Below, piece after piece: positions 43,007 through 52,050 of a stretch of 64,000 bases of DNA. The first letter of the stretch is position 1. Every line of letters begins with the position of its first letter. Source of the stretch: Kineococcus mangrovi (GTDB taxonomy: Bacteria; Actinomycetota; Actinomycetes; Actinomycetales; Kineococcaceae). The DNA is taken from NCBI RefSeq assembly GCF_041320705.1, contig NZ_JBGGTQ010000001.1, positions 589,317 to 653,316 on the forward strand, in the 5' to 3' direction. A program made the translations under genes and the position numbers. Below the pieces are notes generated by a model, which ran no database searches, was not told the origin of the DNA, and worked only from the letters and a program-made list of their open reading frames with translations.

Positions 43007-43465
43007 TCACCGCAGGTCGGCCACCGCGGTGGACCGGGCCACCAGGCGGACGCGGGCCAGGCCCGCGGGGACGAACGCGGCGAAGGGCGGGGTCGTCACC
43101 CGGACGAGCTCGACGCGCGCCGTCCGGCCGTCCGCGGTGCCGGTGCCCGCCCCGACCTCGACCCCCGGCCCGTGCGCGGCGACGTACGCGGCGACGCTGT
43201 CGCGGACCGACGCGCGGGTCAGGAGCACGGTGCCGTCGTCGCCGTCGTCGTGGTCACCGGCGTAGTAGCGCTCCTCGTCGAGGGCGTCGGCGGCGTCGCG
43301 GGCCGCCGCGTCGGACAGGGCGTACAGCTCCTTGCGCTGCAGGTGCACCGCGGAGGCGGACGTCACGACGAGGACGAAGACGGTCGCGAGCAGACCGAAG
43401 GCGAGGGCCAGCAGCGTGATCCGGCCCTCGTCACCGCCGGGTGGCCCGGGGGTACCGGCGGTCAC
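43007..43465 (-). CDS. TadG-like pilus-associated membrane protein
   Basis: 152 residues. Short Gly/Pro N-terminus, one transmembrane helix (ITLLALAFGLLATVFVLVVTSASAV), then an extracellular part starting HLQRKELYALSDAAARDAADALDEERYY, the pattern of the last gene in actinobacterial tad clusters (Rv3654c-like). Probably a minor pilin or assembly factor. GTG 43465 overlaps the preceding stop as GTGA. Confidence 0.75.
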   Translation of the reverse strand: MTAGTPGPPGGDEGRITLLALAFGLLATVFVLVVTSASAVHLQRKELYALSDAAARDAADALDEERYYAGDHDDGDDGTVLLTRASVRDSVAAYVAAHGPGVEVGAGTGTADGRTARVELVRVTTPPFAAFVPAGLARVRLVARSTAVADLR

Positions 43466-43869
43466 GGCGCGAACCGGTCGGCGACGGCGACGCGGCGGAC
43501 GCTCACGGGGACCCGCAGCGGGACGACGTCGCGCGCGAACGCCGGCACGAGCGGCAGCGGCACGTCGACCCGGACGGTCGCGGCGACCTCCGCCTCCGGG
43601 GTCCGGCACGGGTCGGCGGTGCAGGTGACGGCGAGGTCGGCTGCGGCGGCGGGCAGGGCCTGGTCGGTGACCGCGAGCGCCACCGCGGCCTGCGCGTCGG
43701 CCGGGGGTGCACCGGCCGCGACGAGGCGGGCGGCCTCGCCGGCGCCCGAGCCGGCCGCGAAGGTCGCGGCCTGCACCCGGCCCAGCGTCAGGACGAGGTA
43801 GACGAGGGGGACGAGCAGCAGGACCCCGACGGCCAGAAACTCCACGGTGGCGCTGCCCTCGTCCTTCAC
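43462..43869 (-). CDS. TadE-like pseudopilin 2
   Basis: 135 residues. Begins KDEGSATVEFLAVGVLLLVPLVYLVLTLG, a TadE signal with the processing-site-like G-S-A-T-V-E-F motif followed by a hydrophobic helix. Two Cys (CTADPC) may form a disulfide in the extracellular part. Minor pseudopilin of the Flp pilus. Overlaps both neighbours by 4 bp (GTGA). Confidence 0.82.
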   Translation of the reverse strand: MKDEGSATVEFLAVGVLLLVPLVYLVLTLGRVQAATFAAGSGAGEAARLVAAGAPPADAQAAVALAVTDQALPAAAADLAVTCTADPCRTPEAEVAATVRVDVPLPLVPAFARDVVPLRVPVSVRRVAVADRFAP

Positions 43870-44282
43870 GGCCCCACCGCCGGTCCCTGCGCGGGGGCCT
43901 CCACCAGCGCGTGGCCGTGGACGGTCAGGGCGCCCCCCGGTCCGAGCAGCCCGAGCACCGGCAGCGGGGCCACGACCCGCACCTCGACGACGGGCGCCGT
44001 CCCGACCCGCACCACGCGGGCCGTGACGTCGCGGGCGAAGCGGGGCGAGAGGGAGGCGGCGAGGAGGTCACGGGTCCGCTGCGCGCCGTCGGCCGGGGCG
44101 TTGCCCCGCAGGGCGCCGAACCGCGCTCCCTCCCCCGCGCCGTCGGCGACCGTGGCCCGCACGTGCTGGACGACGGCGAGCTGCACGACGGCGGCGAACA
44201 GCAGCGAGAGCAGCCCGGCGACGGCGGCGAACTCGGCCACCGCCGACCCCTCGTCGCGGGCCTGCGCGGGCTGCGGCCTCAC
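43866..44282 (-). CDS. TadE-like pseudopilin 1
   Basis: 138 residues. ARDEGSAVAEFAAVAGLLSLLFAAVVQLAVVQ is the TadE-type cleavage site and helix; the rest is a small extracellular domain (VRVGTAPVVEVRVVAPLPVLG). Minor pseudopilin. GTGA overlap with the upstream flp gene and the downstream tadE gene. Confidence 0.82.
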   Translation of the reverse strand: MRPQPAQARDEGSAVAEFAAVAGLLSLLFAAVVQLAVVQHVRATVADGAGEGARFGALRGNAPADGAQRTRDLLAASLSPRFARDVTARVVRVGTAPVVEVRVVAPLPVLGLLGPGGALTVHGHALVEAPAQGPAVGP

Positions 44283-44464
44283 AACTGGGTCACGACCGCG
44301 TCCATCGCGGTGGTGAACAGAGCGGCCAGCCGCGGACCGGCGACGGCCCACAACCCGACCACGAGGCCGGCGGTCATGATCGTGACGAGCACCCAGCCGG
44401 GCACGTCGCCCCGGTCGTCCCTCAGGTCCAGCCGGGTGGTCGCGGTCTTCAGGTCCTGCAACAC
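44279..44464 (-). CDS. Flp-type pilin/DUF4244-like small protein
   Basis: 61 residues. A charged N-terminus (TATTRLDLRDDRGD) followed by one helix VPGWVLVTIMTAGLVVGLWAV, the size and position of the major Flp pilin in actinobacterial tad clusters (Rv3656c position). The usual G/E-F motif is changed to G-D-V-P-G-W, so it belongs to the divergent actinobacterial type. GTG 44464 has AGGAGAA 9-10 nt upstream, the strongest ribosome site of the operon, as expected for an abundant subunit. Confidence 0.78.
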   Translation of the reverse strand: MLQDLKTATTRLDLRDDRGDVPGWVLVTIMTAGLVVGLWAVAGPRLAALFTTAMDAVVTQL

Positions 44465-44500
44465 GGTGTTCTTCTCCTGTCGGTGTGTGTCGTGCGGTTC

Positions 44501-45367
44501 TCAGTGGTCGAGCTGGAGCTGGGCCAGGCCCGGGTAGACGGCGAAGACGACGACGGTCGGGAGGATCCCGAAGACGACGGGCACGAGCATGCGGACCTCG
44601 GCCCGGCCCCCGGCCTCCGTCAGACGGCGGTGCTCGGCGTCGCGGGCGTCGGCCGCCTGGGCGCGCAGCACCTCGGCCAGCGGGCTGCCCGCCTCGACGG
44701 CGACGCAGACGGCGTCGACGAACCGGGTGAACGGCGGGACCTGCCACCGGCCGGCCAGGGTCGTGAGCGCCTCGAGCAGCGGGGTGCCGGTCCGGACCCG
44801 CGCGAGGGCGCCGCGCAGCCCCTCGCACAGGGGTCCCCGTCCCGCGGAGACCCGCTCGAGGGCGGCGGTCACGTTCTCGCCGGCCGCGACCGACAGCGCG
44901 AGCAGTTCGGCCACCGCGGGCAGCTCGGCGACGAGCTCGGCGCGGCGACGACGGACCGCGCGGTCCAGGACGGCGTCCCGGGCGAGCACCCCCGCGCAGG
45001 CGCCGACGACCATCGCGGCGAGCACCGCCGGCGGGTTCCCGCCCGCCACGGCGAGCGCGAGCACGACGGCGAGGACCGTCGCGGCGCACGCCCACAGGAC
45101 TTGTTCGGCGCGGTGGCCCGGGGCCCGGTCGGCGCCGTCGCCGGCGGGGTCGAGGACGGCGAGCCGGCCGGCCACCGCGCGAGCGGCGCCGAGCCGCCCC
45201 CCGACGGCGGCGGCCAGGGACCGCACCCGGTCCCGCGCGGGTGCGGACCCCCGCCCCAGGTACGGCAGCACCCGGGCCTCCAGCTCGACGCGGCGCCCCA
45301 GCGGGACCCCGGCGAGCACCAGCAGGAGGCCGGACCCGGCCAGCAGCCCGAGCAGCGCCCCGGTCAC
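44501..45367 (-). CDS. tadC: Tad pilus assembly membrane protein TadC
   Basis: 288 residues. GspF-type type II/IV secretion platform protein. Hydrophobic segments at the N-terminus (LLGLLAGSGLLLVLAGVPLG), middle (VLWACAATVLAVVLALAVAG) and C-terminus (LVPVVFGILPTVVVFAVYPGL), with the conserved cytosolic ELPAVAELLALSVAAGENVTAALERV. GTG 45367 overlaps the tadB stop. Confidence 0.87.
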   Translation of the reverse strand: MTGALLGLLAGSGLLLVLAGVPLGRRVELEARVLPYLGRGSAPARDRVRSLAAAVGGRLGAARAVAGRLAVLDPAGDGADRAPGHRAEQVLWACAATVLAVVLALAVAGGNPPAVLAAMVVGACAGVLARDAVLDRAVRRRRAELVAELPAVAELLALSVAAGENVTAALERVSAGRGPLCEGLRGALARVRTGTPLLEALTTLAGRWQVPPFTRFVDAVCVAVEAGSPLAEVLRAQAADARDAEHRRLTEAGGRAEVRMLVPVVFGILPTVVVFAVYPGLAQLQLDH

Positions 45368-46215
45368 GCGAGCACCCGCCGGGGGGCGGGGAGCCGGCCC
45401 AGGCGCAGCATGAGCCGGTAGGAGCCGGCCGTCAGCGCCGCACCGCCGGCCAGGACGAACGCCCCGATGGTGTCGGCGAAGGCGGTCAGGGTCCCGGGGC
45501 GGGTGGCGAGCAGCGCCAGGACGATCCACGGCGCGGCCACCGCCAGGCGCGCCGCCGAGACCGTCCAGCTCTGCCGGGCCTGCAGCTCCCCACGGGTGCG
45601 GGCGTCCTCGCGCAGGTACCCCGAGAACGTCCGCAGGGTCGCCCCGAGGTCGCTGCCCCCGACCTGCCGCGTCATCCGCAACGTCGCGGCGAGCCGGTCG
45701 AAGACGGGGTCGGCGAGGTCCTCGCGCAGCCGTTCCAGCTCGGTCTTGAAGGCGCCGCTGGCCCGCTGCGCCGCGGCGAAGCGCGCGAAGGCCGGCCGGG
45801 ACCGCACCGGGCCCCGCACGGCGAGCGCGGCCACCGCCTCGGGCAGGGTGGCGCCCGCGCGGACGGAGGCGGTCATCGCGTCGACGGCGTCGGGCCACTG
45901 GGCGGCGGCGTCCTGCTCGCGGCGGCGGGCCCGGGCGCGCAGCAGGGACACCGGTGCCCACCCGGCGGCGAGGCACGCACCGGCGCCCAGCACCGGGACG
46001 GTGCTCACGGCGAGCGCGACCGCCCCGGCCACGGTCCCGGCGATCAGGCAGACCAGGGGCAGCGCGGCACCGGGAACGTCCGGCCAGCCGGCGGCGTCGA
46101 GCAGCGCGCGGACGCGACGGCGCGGCCGCCGCACCCTCGGCGGGCGGGTCCAGCACGACCACCACACGCAGAACAGCCCGACGCCGAGCAGGGCGCCCAC
46201 CCGGACCCCGTCCAT
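45364..46215 (-). CDS. tadB: Tad pilus assembly membrane protein TadB
   Basis: 283 residues. The GspF domain is seen in WPDAVDAMTASVRAGATLPEAVAALAVRGP and RQVGGSDLGATLRTFSGYLREDARTRGELQARQSWT, with flanking membrane helices (LPLVCLIAGTVAGAVALAV, LAVAAPWIVLALLAT). Forms the inner-membrane platform with TadC. ATG 46215 overlaps the tadA stop (TGATG). Confidence 0.87.
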   Translation of the reverse strand: MDGVRVGALLGVGLFCVWWSCWTRPPRVRRPRRRVRALLDAAGWPDVPGAALPLVCLIAGTVAGAVALAVSTVPVLGAGACLAAGWAPVSLLRARARRREQDAAAQWPDAVDAMTASVRAGATLPEAVAALAVRGPVRSRPAFARFAAAQRASGAFKTELERLREDLADPVFDRLAATLRMTRQVGGSDLGATLRTFSGYLREDARTRGELQARQSWTVSAARLAVAAPWIVLALLATRPGTLTAFADTIGAFVLAGGAALTAGSYRLMLRLGRLPAPRRVLA

Positions 46216-47450
46216 CAGCACGTCCCCAGCAGGTCGGTGAGGTCGAACCCCGCCCGCTCGAAGCGGTCCCGGTGCGGGGGCCACCCGGCCCCGCGCACGA
46301 GTTCCCCGCCGCGGGTGCAGAACACCTCGGCGGTCTCCACGACGCCGCCCTCGACCCGGCCGGGGACGGCCAGGACCTCCCGGACGCGCCGACGGCCGGC
46401 GGGGTCGAGTTCGGCGTGGACGACGAGGTCGAGGCTGGCCGCGACGGCGGGCACGACGAAACCGCTCGTGACGTTCTCCCCGGCCAGCAGCGGCAGCGTG
46501 CACATCTTCGCCACGGCGTCGGCCGCGGAGTTCGCGTGGACGGTCGCGGCTCCGGGGAGCCCGGAGTTCAGCGCGATGAGCAGGTCCAGGCTCTCGGCCT
46601 GGCGGACCTCGCCCACCACGAGGCGGTCCGGGCGCATCCGCAGCGCCTCCTTGACCAGGCGCCGCAGCGGGATCTCCCCGCGTCCTTCGAGGTTCGGCTG
46701 CCGGCACTGCATGGCGACGACGTCGCGGTTGTGCAGCTGCAGCTCGAACACCTCCTCGCACGTGACGATGCGCTGGTGCGGGGGGACGGCGGCGAGCAGG
46801 CAGTTCAGCAGCGTCGTCTTCCCGGCCTGCGTCGCCCCCGAGACGAGCACGTTCAGCCCGGCCGCGACCGCGGCGGTCAGGAACCTCGCGGCGGGGGCGG
46901 TGAGCGACCCCAGCCCCACGAGGTCCTCGAGCCGGCGGGCGCGCACGACGAACCGGCGCACGTTCACCGCCCAGTGCCGTCGCGTCACGTCCGGGATGAC
47001 GACGTGGACGCGGGAACCGTCGGGCAGGGACGCGTCGACGAACGGGGAGGAGAGGTCGACGCGGCGGCCGCTCGCGGCGAGCATGCGTTCGACGAGTTCG
47101 GCGACGGTGTCCTCGTCGAGGATCGTGGTCGTGAGTTCGGCGACGCCCCCGCGGGCGACGAACACCTTGCCGGGTTCGTTGATCCAGATCTCCTCGACGT
47201 CCGGGTCGTCGAAGTAGCGTTGCAGCGGACCGAAACCCGAGACCGCCGCGACGACCTCGCGGACCGCGTCCTGCCGGTCGGGCAGACCCGGCAGGGAACC
47301 GTCCAGGGAGCGCAGGTCGTAGTCGAGGACGACGGCGTCGACGAGGGAACGCAGTTCGGCCGCGTCACCGCGGAAACTCCCGGCCGCGATGCGGCGGCGC
47401 ACCTGCGCCCGCACCTCGTCCTCCACCAGCCGCACCGCGTCCACGCGCAC
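46215..47450 (-). CDS. tadA: Tad secretion ATPase TadA/CpaF
   Basis: 411 residues. Hexameric motor of the Flp pilus. Walker A SGATQAGKTTLL, the EEVFELQL Walker-B-like acidic segment, RMRPDRLVVGEVR and the LNSGLPGAATVHANSA histidine motif are present; the N-terminal DPDVEEIWINEPGKVFVARGG domain is typical. GTG 47450 has GGAGG 5 nt further upstream; GTG 47444 is an alternative. The usual upstream tadZ gene is missing: the next gene is divergent. Confidence 0.9.
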   Translation of the reverse strand: MRVDAVRLVEDEVRAQVRRRIAAGSFRGDAAELRSLVDAVVLDYDLRSLDGSLPGLPDRQDAVREVVAAVSGFGPLQRYFDDPDVEEIWINEPGKVFVARGGVAELTTTILDEDTVAELVERMLAASGRRVDLSSPFVDASLPDGSRVHVVIPDVTRRHWAVNVRRFVVRARRLEDLVGLGSLTAPAARFLTAAVAAGLNVLVSGATQAGKTTLLNCLLAAVPPHQRIVTCEEVFELQLHNRDVVAMQCRQPNLEGRGEIPLRRLVKEALRMRPDRLVVGEVRQAESLDLLIALNSGLPGAATVHANSAADAVAKMCTLPLLAGENVTSGFVVPAVAASLDLVVHAELDPAGRRRVREVLAVPGRVEGGVVETAEVFCTRGGELVRGAGWPPHRDRFERAGFDLTDLLGTC

Positions 47451-47581
47451 CTCCCCCTCCGTCGGCCTGGAGCACGGTAGGGGAAACCGCGGATCGGCGT
47501 TCGGGTGATGTGGACAACTCCTCCCCGTGCTCCTGTGGACGGCCGCGCCGTCGAGCCGGCGGTCCGTGCGAGGCTCCGCCG

Positions 47582-50500
47582 GTGCCGTTCCGGATGACCG
47601 TGCTGGGGGTCGACGTGCTCGTGGAGGTCCCCGCCGGGACGACGCTGGCCGAGGCCCGGGAGGAGTTCGAGGAGGTGACCGGGCCGTGGCCGCGGGACTG
47701 GCCGCGGGCGTGGGGGCTGGACGCCGGAGCGGTCCTGGGGTTCCCCCCGCTGCTGGCCGGGACACGGTGGCCACCCCCCACCCGTCCTGCCGGGTCCGCC
47801 GACGTGGAGCTCCTCGTCGCCGCCGGACCGGACGCCGGGACGGGGTTCCCCCTCGCGCCGGGGCGGCACGTGGTCGGCCGGGACGGGACCGGCACCGGGG
47901 TGGTGCTCACCGACCTCTCGGTCTCGCGCCGGCACGCCGAACTCCGTGTCGACTCCCCCGGGACCTGCACCGACGTGACGGTGCGCGACCTCGGCTCGCT
48001 CAACGGCACGCGGCTGCTGCGGACGGGCGGCGCCGACCCCACCGGTGAGGAGTTCCTCCTCGCCCCGGGGTCGTCGTTCGCCGTCGGTGACACCGTCCTG
48101 CGCCGCGGGCCGGTGACGGTGGCGGCCGCCGCCGTGCAACCGGACGGGCAGGGGCACCTCCTGGTGAACCGCCCACCCCGGCTGCTCGCCGAACCCGACG
48201 TCCGCACGTGGCGCTGGCCCGCCGACGCGCCGGGAGCCGACGCGCCCGGCCCGCCCTGGCTCGGGCTGCTCGTGCCGCTGGCCGTGGCGGTGGTCCTCGC
48301 GCTCGTCTGGACGCCGCTGTCGCTGCTGCTGGGTCTGGCCTCCCCGGTGGTGGCGGGGGGCCAGTGGTGGGGTCAGCGCCGCCGGCACCGGCGGGTGGCC
48401 GCGCGGGCCGCCGCCGAACTGGCCGCGGCGCGCGCGGCGGTCCGCCGCGAGCACGGTGAGGCGCTGCGGCGCGAGACCACCTCCCGGCGCGAGCGCCACC
48501 CCGGCGCCGACGAGGTGCTGGCCGAGGTGACGGGCCGGGGCGACCGGCTGTTCCGCCGGCGCCCCACCGACCCCGACCACCTGACGATCCGCGTCGGTCT
48601 CGGGGAGGTGGCCTCGTCCACGGCCTCGGTGCGCGAGGACGCCGGACCCGCGTCCCGGCTCGGGGACGTCCCCGTCGTCCTGGACCTCGCCGCGGGGGCG
48701 GTCGGGGTCAGCGGGCCCGGCGACCGCGTCGCGGCCGCCGTCGGCTGGTGGCTGGTGCAGCTGGCGGCGTGGCAGTCCCCGGCCGACGTCCGCCTGGTCA
48801 CGGGACCGGAGTGGGAGTGGACCCACCCGCTGCCGCACCACGAGGGCCCGGCGGCCGACGGCGACCTGCTCGCCGGCCCCCTCGCCGAGGTGCGGGCCCG
48901 AGCGGGTGGCCGTCCCGGCCCGGCCCTGGTCGTCGTGCTGGACCCGGTCGCCCGGTGGCACGCCGACGCCCGGCTGACCGAGCTGCTCACCGACGGGCCC
49001 GGGGTCGGGGTGCACACCGTGTGCGCCGGTGCCGAGCCCGCCGAGCTGCCCCCGGCCTGCCGCAGCGTCGTCGACCTCGGCGCGCCGGTCCCCGTCGTGC
49101 GGACCGCCGGTCGGGACCACCCGTTCCGTCCCGACGGCGTCACCGAGGAGTGGGCCGACGACCTCGCACGGGCCGCCGCCCCCCTGCGCGACGCCGGGAC
49201 GCCCGCGGCGGACGCGCTGCCGGTCGACGTCCACCTGCTCGACCTCACCGGCCGCCCCGACGCCGACACCCTCCGCCGGGTCTGGGCCGACCCGCCGCCG
49301 GGCCTGCCGGCCGTCGTGGGGGCCGACGCGGCCGGTCCCGTCGTCGTGGACCTCGTCCGCGACGGTCCGCACACGCTGCTCGCGGGGACGACGGGGGCCG
49401 GCAAGTCGGTGCTGCTCACCACGCTGGTGCTCGCCCTGGCCCTGCGGACGCCGCCGGAGGGGCTGCAGTTCGTCCTCGTGGACTACAAGGGCGGCGCGGC
49501 CTTCGGCGGCTGCACGGGGCTGCCGCACGTCGCGGGGCTGGTCACCGACCTCGACGACCAGCTCGCCGCCCGCGTCCTGCGGAGCCTGCGGGCCGAGGTG
49601 CGCCGCCGCGAGCGCGTGCTGGCGGCGGCGGGAGCGGCCGACGTGGCCGCGCTCGAGCCCGGGGTGCTGCCGCGGCTCGTCGTCGTCGTGGACGAGTTCC
49701 GCGTCCTGTCCCAGGAGGTCCCCGAGTTCGTCGACGGGCTCGTCCGGCTCGCCGCCGTGGGGCGCTCCCTCGGCGTGCACCTCGTCCTGGCGACCCAGCG
49801 GCCGGCCGGTGTGGTGAGCCCGGAGATCCGGGCGAACACCGATCTGCGCCTGGCCCTGCGCGTGCAGGACCGCGCCGACGCCGAGGACGTGGTCGGCGAT
49901 CCGCGGCCCGCGGCGTTCACCGTCCCCGGCCGGGCGCTGCTGCGGTCGACGACCGCGGGGGTGCGCCCGTTCCAGGCCGCCCGGCTGCGCGGTCCGGCGC
50001 GGCGGGCGGTGACGGTCGAGGCGGTCGACCCGTTCGTCCCGGCGGTCCCCGCCCGGGCGGAGGTCGACGAGCTGCCGGCCCTGGTGGAGACGGTCCGTGC
50101 CGCTGCGGCCGGCCGGCGCCGGCCGCCGGCCCCGTGGCTGCCGCCGCTGCCGGAGGTCGTCGGACCGGAGGACCTCCCGCGGTCGGCGGGCGAGGGTCTC
50201 GCGTGGGGTCTGGCCGACCGGCCCGAGCGGCAGGACCGCGCCGTCGTGCGCTGGGACCTGGACGCCGGGTCGCACCTGCTCGTCGTCGGCGGGGTCCGCA
50301 GCGGGCGCACCACGCTGCTGCACCGGCTCGCCGTCGAGGCGGGCCACCGCCCGGACGTCGAGGTCCACGTCCTGGACGGCGGCGGAGAGTTGCGCGCCCT
50401 GGCCGGGACCGGCGGAACCGGCTCGGTCGTCGGGCGGGAGGAGGTGTGGCGGGCGGGCCGGGTCCTTGAGCGGCTGCAGGCCGAGGTCGACGCCCGCCGG

Positions 50501-51469
50501 GCCGCCCCCACCCCCGGTGGGCTGCTGGTGCTCGTCGTCGACGGGTGGGAGTCGTGGTCGGCGGCGCTGGCGGCGGCCGACCCCGTCACCGGCACGGACC
50601 CCCTGCTGCGGCTGCTGCGCGAGGGGTCCGGGGCCGGGCTGCGGGTCGTGGTGGCCGGTGACCGGCAGTGCCTGACGGGGGCCGTCGCGGCCACCGCGGG
50701 CCAGGTGGTGCTGCTGCGCACGGCCGACCGTGGGGACGCGAGCCTGCTCGGGGTGCGCCCGGCGGAGGTGCCGCGCGCCGCCGTCCCCGGCCGGGGGCTG
50801 CTCGTCGCCGACGGCCGGGCCACCGAGGTGCAGGTCGCGCGGCCCCGCGAGCCCGGTCCGCCCCGCCCGACCCGGCTGTCGGTGGCGCCCCTGCCGCGGC
50901 GCTGCCCGGTGCCCGCGCCGAGCCCGGCGGGGCTCGTCCTGGGCCGCGGCGGCGACGACGCCGGGCCGGTCGCGGTGGCCGTGGACCCCGTGCTGCTCGT
51001 GGCCGGTCCGGCCGGCAGCGGCCGGACCACCGCGCTGCGGGCCCTGGCGGCGCAGGACCCGGGCAGCGTGTGGGCGCGGTCGGCGGACGCGGGGACCGTG
51101 CGGACGGCGCTGGCCGAGGGCCGGCTCGTGCTCGTCGACGACGTGACCCGACCGTTGCCGGTGGCGACGGAGGAGGCGCTGGTGGGTGCGTTGCAGGACG
51201 GGCGGGCGGCCCGCGTCGTGGTCGCCGGCGACGGGCAGGAGCTGGCGGGCAGCTTCCGGGGCGTGGCGGCGGTGGCCCGCACGCTGGCCCGCACCACGGT
51301 CCTGCTCGGCCGTGCCGACCGCGTCCCCGCCGACGTCCTGGGTCGTCGCCCCGTCCTGGCGCCCGGTCCGGGCCCGGGCGCGGGCTTCGTGGTGCTCGAC
51401 GGGGTCTGGACCAGCGTGCGGGTCGGCCTCGCCGACTCCGCGGCGGACTGCCCTACCGTGGTCGGGTGA
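47582..51469 (+). CDS. FHA domain-FtsK/SpoIIIE (EccC/EssC-like) ATPase
   Basis: 1295 residues. FHA domain at about 93-150 (GRHVVGRDG, SVSRRHAEL, DLGSLNGT), two close membrane helices near 224-260, then three FtsK/EccC-type ATPase modules. The first has a full P-loop GTTGAGKS (602-609), VDYKGG, a VVVVDEFRVLS Walker B and the LVLATQRP sensor. The second (GGVRSGRTT, near 903) and third (GPAGSGRTT, near 1142) have Arg where the P-loop Lys should be, so they are probably inactive. The architecture is that of the motor of type VII secretion systems. No WXG100 substrate or other ESX gene is near. A GAGGCT 6 nt before GTG 47582 may be a leaderless -10. Confidence 0.85.
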   Translation: MPFRMTVLGVDVLVEVPAGTTLAEAREEFEEVTGPWPRDWPRAWGLDAGAVLGFPPLLAGTRWPPPTRPAGSADVELLVAAGPDAGTGFPLAPGRHVVGRDGTGTGVVLTDLSVSRRHAELRVDSPGTCTDVTVRDLGSLNGTRLLRTGGADPTGEEFLLAPGSSFAVGDTVLRRGPVTVAAAAVQPDGQGHLLVNRPPRLLAEPDVRTWRWPADAPGADAPGPPWLGLLVPLAVAVVLALVWTPLSLLLGLASPVVAGGQWWGQRRRHRRVAARAAAELAAARAAVRREHGEALRRETTSRRERHPGADEVLAEVTGRGDRLFRRRPTDPDHLTIRVGLGEVASSTASVREDAGPASRLGDVPVVLDLAAGAVGVSGPGDRVAAAVGWWLVQLAAWQSPADVRLVTGPEWEWTHPLPHHEGPAADGDLLAGPLAEVRARAGGRPGPALVVVLDPVARWHADARLTELLTDGPGVGVHTVCAGAEPAELPPACRSVVDLGAPVPVVRTAGRDHPFRPDGVTEEWADDLARAAAPLRDAGTPAADALPVDVHLLDLTGRPDADTLRRVWADPPPGLPAVVGADAAGPVVVDLVRDGPHTLLAGTTGAGKSVLLTTLVLALALRTPPEGLQFVLVDYKGGAAFGGCTGLPHVAGLVTDLDDQLAARVLRSLRAEVRRRERVLAAAGAADVAALEPGVLPRLVVVVDEFRVLSQEVPEFVDGLVRLAAVGRSLGVHLVLATQRPAGVVSPEIRANTDLRLALRVQDRADAEDVVGDPRPAAFTVPGRALLRSTTAGVRPFQAARLRGPARRAVTVEAVDPFVPAVPARAEVDELPALVETVRAAAAGRRRPPAPWLPPLPEVVGPEDLPRSAGEGLAWGLADRPERQDRAVVRWDLDAGSHLLVVGGVRSGRTTLLHRLAVEAGHRPDVEVHVLDGGGELRALAGTGGTGSVVGREEVWRAGRVLERLQAEVDARRAAPTPGGLLVLVVDGWESWSAALAAADPVTGTDPLLRLLREGSGAGLRVVVAGDRQCLTGAVAATAGQVVLLRTADRGDASLLGVRPAEVPRAAVPGRGLLVADGRATEVQVARPREPGPPRPTRLSVAPLPRRCPVPAPSPAGLVLGRGGDDAGPVAVAVDPVLLVAGPAGSGRTTALRALAAQDPGSVWARSADAGTVRTALAEGRLVLVDDVTRPLPVATEEALVGALQDGRAARVVVAGDGQELAGSFRGVAAVARTLARTTVLLGRADRVPADVLGRRPVLAPGPGPGAGFVVLDGVWTSVRVGLADSAADCPTVVG
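51454..51459 (+). promoter_or_regulatory. -10 element TACCGT inside the FHA-FtsK gene end
   Basis: Six nt before GTG 51466; suggests the GNAT gene can be transcribed on its own although it overlaps the upstream gene. Confidence 0.4.
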
Positions 51470-51984
51470 CCTCCCCGACGCCCCGCGCGACCCTGCGCAC
51501 CGCGACCCCCGAGGACGGGGCCGCCATCGCGGGGCTGGTCCGCGAGCTGGCCGAGTACGAACGCGAGCCGGACGCCGCGCAGGCGACGGCCGAGGACTTC
51601 ACCCGGGCCCTGCAGCCGGGCACCGGCATCGGGTGCGTCGTGGCGGAGGTCGAGGTGGACGGTCGGCCCGAGGTGGTCGGCATGGCGCTGTGGTACACGA
51701 CGTTCTCCACCTGGCTGGGCCGGCAAGGCATGTGGTTGGAGGACCTGTACGTGCGGCCCGAGCACCGCCGAGGCGGCATCGGGTCGGCGTTCTTCGCCGA
51801 GCTGGGGCGGATCTGCACCCAGCGGGGCTTCGGGCGGCTGGAGTTCTGGGTGCTGGACTGGAACAGTCCGGCGCACGCCTTCTACCAGGCCCTGGGCGCC
51901 CGTCCGGAGGACGACTGGACCGTCTGGCGCCTGGACGGCGAGCGGTTGACGACCCTCGGCGGTGATGCCCCGATCGTGACGTGA
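51466..51984 (+). CDS. GNAT-family N-acetyltransferase
   Basis: 172 residues. Spermidine acetyltransferase-like group: LRTATPEDGAAIAGLVRELAEYERE, WYTTFSTWLGRQGMWLEDLYVRPEHRRGGIGSAFFAELG with acetyl-CoA motif RRGGIG, and FWVLDWNSPAHAFYQALGA. The ISTW-L-GR-G segment is typical of diamine/thialysine acetyltransferases. Start overlaps the preceding stop (GTGA). Confidence 0.88.
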   Translation: MTSPTPRATLRTATPEDGAAIAGLVRELAEYEREPDAAQATAEDFTRALQPGTGIGCVVAEVEVDGRPEVVGMALWYTTFSTWLGRQGMWLEDLYVRPEHRRGGIGSAFFAELGRICTQRGFGRLEFWVLDWNSPAHAFYQALGARPEDDWTVWRLDGERLTTLGGDAPIVT

Positions 51985-52050
51985 CGTAGTCGCGCTTGTA
52001 CGTTGAGCATCAGCCCGACAGCGAACCCGGCCCCGAAAGGATCCAGTCAC

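Noticed and set aside
46985..50368. 1127-codon minus-strand frame opposite the FHA-FtsK gene
   Set aside because: Same antisense effect; no domain recognisable, and it also crosses tadA in another frame.
52003..52050. Earlier TTG start for the RsbW-like protein
   Set aside because: The TTG lies in a TACGTT promoter element, while GTG 52051 has a ribosome site and starts closer to the fold.
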